DNA of 64,000 nt, taken from assembly GCA_027021385.1 (NCBI GenBank), contig JALUUL010000015.1:1-64000 (forward strand), in the 5' to 3' direction. This stretch comes from Planctomycetota bacterium (GTDB lineage: Bacteria; Planctomycetota; UBA1135; GCA-002748355). Positions 61,600 through 64,000 of the stretch are shown here, in pieces. The notes under the pieces were generated by a model. The model saw only the letters and a list, made by a program, of their open reading frames with translations. It was not told the origin of the DNA and searched no databases. The position numbers were made by a program, and so were the translations under genes. Every line of letters begins with the position of its first letter. Position 1 is the stretch's first letter.

Positions 61600-62916
61600 A
61601 TGGCGGGGGCGCTGGTTGCCCGCTTCGTCTGCATGGCCGGGACCCATGCCCCCGACCGGGACGCGGCGTGGTATGCCTGGGCCGCGGCCCGCTTCCACGC
61701 GGGCGAGACCGCCCGCGCCCTCGTCTCGGTCTTTCCTCCCCTGCACCCCCTGGCCGCGGCCCTCCTGGGTCCCCTGGGGACGGGGGGGGAGGGCTGGTGG
61801 AGGAGCCTTCAGGTCGTCGGGCTCCTTGCCGACCTCGCGACGCTTAGGCTCCTCTTCGGCCTTCTGGCCGAGAGGGCCGGAAGGAGGGCGGCGCTCTTCG
61901 CAGGTATCGCCTTCGCCTTCGGCATGCTGCCCGGCTGGACGGTCGCGGACGGGATGAGCGGCCCGCTCTTCCGACTCTTCGCGGCCGCGACCCTCGTGTT
62001 CCGGGTCCGGGGCTCCTCCCTGGGGGCGGGGCTCTCCGCCGGACTCGCCGCCGTGACCAGACCGGAGGGCCTGGTCCTCGCCCCCCTGGCCATCCAGCCC
62101 GGCCGCGGCCGCCTGCGCGCCCTCGCGGCCCTCGGACTCGCCCTCCTTCCCCGCGCCCTCTACCTCCACCTGCGGGCCGGAGCGACGGGGGAGTTCCTGC
62201 TCTTCCCGAAGGGGGCGACGATGGCCTCACTCTCGGCCCTGGCCGAGGGGGGAGCCGGGGACGCGGCCTGGCACTGGCTGCGCGAGGCGGGCCGTTTCCT
62301 GCTCCAGGGCTTCGACGGTCTCGGCTACTTCCCGTACCTCCTGCTCCCCTTCGGCGCCACCCGGATCCTGCGCGGGGCGAAGGGGCCCGGGGCTCCGTTC
62401 CGGCTGCCTCTCGCCCTCGTCCTCGCGGCCCTCCTCGTGGTCCCCTTCTTCTTCGGGAACCGCCGCTTCTGGACGCCTTGGCTGCCGATCCTGCTGATCC
62501 CCCCGGCCCTCGCCTTCGCGCGGATCCCAAAGTCCCGGCGGACTCTCGCCTGGTCCCTCTTCCTTCTCGCCCTGCTCCCGCACAGCCTGCGCCTCTTCCG
62601 CCCGCGCCGCGCGATCCTCGCCGCCCTCCCGGAGATCGCGACGGTGCTCGGCGACGCGCCCTTCGCGACGGACCTCCCGCGCCTCCATCTCTTCGCGGGC
62701 CGAAGACCACCCCCCCCGCTCGCGATCCTTCCAGCCGACCTGATGCGGGCCGCGGCCCTCCCTTCCACCCGCTGGGTCGTCAGCCTCCGCCGGCGCCGCT
62801 CCCTCGACGCGGCCCGTCTCCTCGAACTCGGCTACAGGCCCTGGATCCCTACTTCTTCCCCCCAGGACCCCGTCCTCCGCGCTTCCCTCGAGCGGCTTTC
62901 GATCTGGCGGCGGTGA
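61600..62916 (+). CDS. GT39-like polytopic membrane glycosyltransferase
   Basis: A 438-residue protein. The first loop (THAPDRDAAWYAWAAARFHA, then VFPPLHPLAAALL) carries the acidic D-R-D and the 'yPPlyp' type motif of PMT/ArnT-like GT39 enzymes. About ten very Leu/Ala-rich helices follow. The start is taken at the ATG 61600, but the frame stays open upstream and no strong ribosome site is visible, so the N-terminus is uncertain and could be longer. The 3' end overlaps the helicase gene by 68 bases, tail to tail. Sugar donor and acceptor unknown. Confidence 0.72.
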   Translation: MAGALVARFVCMAGTHAPDRDAAWYAWAAARFHAGETARALVSVFPPLHPLAAALLGPLGTGGEGWWRSLQVVGLLADLATLRLLFGLLAERAGRRAALFAGIAFAFGMLPGWTVADGMSGPLFRLFAAATLVFRVRGSSLGAGLSAGLAAVTRPEGLVLAPLAIQPGRGRLRALAALGLALLPRALYLHLRAGATGEFLLFPKGATMASLSALAEGGAGDAAWHWLREAGRFLLQGFDGLGYFPYLLLPFGATRILRGAKGPGAPFRLPLALVLAALLVVPFFFGNRRFWTPWLPILLIPPALAFARIPKSRRTLAWSLFLLALLPHSLRLFRPRRAILAALPEIATVLGDAPFATDLPRLHLFAGRRPPPPLAILPADLMRAAALPSTRWVVSLRRRRSLDAARLLELGYRPWIPTSSPQDPVLRASLERLSIWRR

Positions 62917-64000
62917 AGGGCGGGGGGGGAAGGGCCTCGTCGTCGAATTCGAGAAGACCTTTGGGGATCTCCGCGATGAAGCCGTCTTCCTCGAAGTCGG
63001 GGGGGGCATGTGGGACGCCCCGATGGTTGGTCAGGGTGAGACTCGCCCGCGCGCGGGTCATGCCGACGTAGAAGAGCCTTCGTTCCTCCTCGAGTCGGTC
63101 GTACTCGATCTTCCGATGGGGGAATATGCCGTTCTGGGCGCCGAGCATGAAGACATGGTCGAACTCGAGCCCCTTCGCCCGGTGGATCGTCAGGACGTGC
63201 ACCGACTCCCCGGCGAGTCCGCCGTCTCCGAAGCTGAGTTCCTCCACCTCGGTGATGACCCCTGCGAAGGCTTCGGGTCCCGCCGTCCCGCCGTGGCGCC
63301 GCGCGACTTCGAGCACGAGGGCGCAGGCTTCCTGGAGGCGGTCGCGCTCCGGATCTCCGCAGACGGTCTCGGGGAGGTCGAGGGCGGGAAACAGGGCCTC
63401 GAGGACGGGCAGGGGGGGCTGCGAGAGGAGGTCCGCCCCGGCTCGGTCCAGGGCGGCGAAGAGGGTGCGCAGGCTCCGCGCGGCCGGATCGTCTTCGCGA
63501 CCCTCCTCCGCCCAGGAACGCAGGAACCCTTCGATGTCCTCGGGGTTGAGGAGGTCTGCCTTCGACAGGGAACCGATCCGTTCGAAGGGCATCCGGCTCC
63601 TTCCGAGGTTCAGGATCGACGGGAACGAGGAGGATCTCGGACCTTCGAGGACGCGGCGCAGCAGGTGGAGCACCGACCGGCCCGGCTCACGGGAAAGCGG
63701 GTTCTCGGCCTGGATCGGGATGTCCGCCGTCCGGGCCTCGAGCCGGAAGGACTGGACCAGGTCGTTGTTCCTCGCGAGGACCCCGATCTCCGCGGGTTCG
63801 GTTCCCGCCTCGAGGAGTCGGGCGACCTCGCGGCAGACGAAGGCGACCTCCTCGTCGACCGAGGCATGGCGGCGAACCAGGATCCGATCTCTCCCCTCGG
63901 TCCGGATCGCGGTCTGTTTCTTGGGGATGCGGTCGTGGTTGTGGGCGATCACCTGCGCGGCCGCCTCGACGACGGCCGGGGAGGACCGGTAGTTGACCGG
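62849..64000 (-). CDS. UvrD/Rep-family helicase, C-terminal part (5' end beyond window)
   Basis: The frame is open from base 64000 to a stop at 62849-62851, giving 383 residues of the C-terminal half of a superfamily 1A helicase. Motif IV appears as NYRSSPAVVEAAAQVIAHN, motif V as VHVLTIHRAKGLEFDHVFMLG and motif VI as EEERRLFYVGMTRARASLTL. The C-terminus ends in a basic Gly/Lys/Arg tail. Motifs I-III lie outside the window. UvrD-type helicases unwind DNA in repair and replication restart. The exact member (UvrD, PcrA or Rep) cannot be told. Confidence 0.92.
   Translation of the reverse strand, partial: PVNYRSSPAVVEAAAQVIAHNHDRIPKKQTAIRTEGRDRILVRRHASVDEEVAFVCREVARLLEAGTEPAEIGVLARNNDLVQSFRLEARTADIPIQAENPLSREPGRSVLHLLRRVLEGPRSSSFPSILNLGRSRMPFERIGSLSKADLLNPEDIEGFLRSWAEEGREDDPAARSLRTLFAALDRAGADLLSQPPLPVLEALFPALDLPETVCGDPERDRLQEACALVLEVARRHGGTAGPEAFAGVITEVEELSFGDGGLAGESVHVLTIHRAKGLEFDHVFMLGAQNGIFPHRKIEYDRLEEERRLFYVGMTRARASLTLTNHRGVPHAPPDFEEDGFIAEIPKGLLEFDDEALPPPPFTAARSKAARGKRGGRGPGGKK

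Overview
The window reads as chromosomal DNA of a GC-rich, Gram-negative-type bacterium, most likely a member of the Planctomycetota. This is an inference. It rests on the gene mix: a very long GreA-like factor, a DUF1573 protein, a PcRGLX/YetA-like protein, a sulfatase lipoprotein, tandem secreted proteins with a conserved QW...LAFSNG tail, a signal peptidase I with a large insert, and many secreted or lipid-anchored proteins of unknown function. I see no rRNA, CRISPR array, insertion sequence or integrated phage. One tRNA is present.

Layout. 1-2282: two tandem paralogous secreted proteins, leftward, the first cut by the window edge. 2551-6467: a rightward operon with pyridoxal phosphate synthase (pdxS, pdxT), a DapB/diaminopentanoate dehydrogenase-like oxidoreductase, pyrE, a flavin reductase-like protein and a small membrane protein. 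6571-8353: an outer-membrane-type protein and an orphan PstS-like protein. 8354-13484: an AT-rich non-coding stretch, then dnaN, a DUF721-like gene, gyrB and a stand-alone MshEN-type protein. 13552-16466: a CAU tRNA, a possible PD-(D/E)XK-like protein with a TTG start, and the long GreA protein. 16524-19910: secreted proteins and a membrane-anchored cyclophilin. 19924-25137: chromosome partitioning (parA, parB, two parS sites), a phosphoesterase, hemW and a primary-type sigma factor whose start appears to be ATT.

25327-38277: envelope genes. These are a DUF502 protein, a GT39-type membrane protein, a DUF3352-like protein, a sulfatase, a rhodanese, a degenerate L,D-transpeptidase fused to a YCII-like domain, a CBM9-like protein fused to a degenerate metallo-beta-lactamase-like domain, LepB with an internal lectin-like insert, and mgtE. 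38502-46856: a duplicated winged-helix-like protein, several polyprenyl-phosphate-type glycosyltransferases, a zinc-dependent phospholipase C-like protein, a TlpA thioredoxin and a coiled-coil protein with a clear terminator. 47323-53121: a secreted protein with a Lys/Arg tail, an esterase, a DUF669-like protein, ligA with a tiny coupled membrane ORF, and an XRE regulator. 53513-64000: a subtilisin-like protease, kynU and kynB, a PcRGLX-like protein, a DUF1573 protein, a GT39-type protein and a truncated UvrD-family helicase.

Two themes stand out. First, replication and segregation genes (dnaN, gyrB, parAB with parS) lie within about 15 kb, so the origin is probably near, although dnaA and recF are absent here and no canonical DnaA-box cluster is visible. 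Second, several envelope proteins keep the scaffold of an enzyme but have lost its catalytic residues or gained large inserts. Coordinates and starts come from reading the sequence by eye. Family names rest on motif recognition, not on searches.
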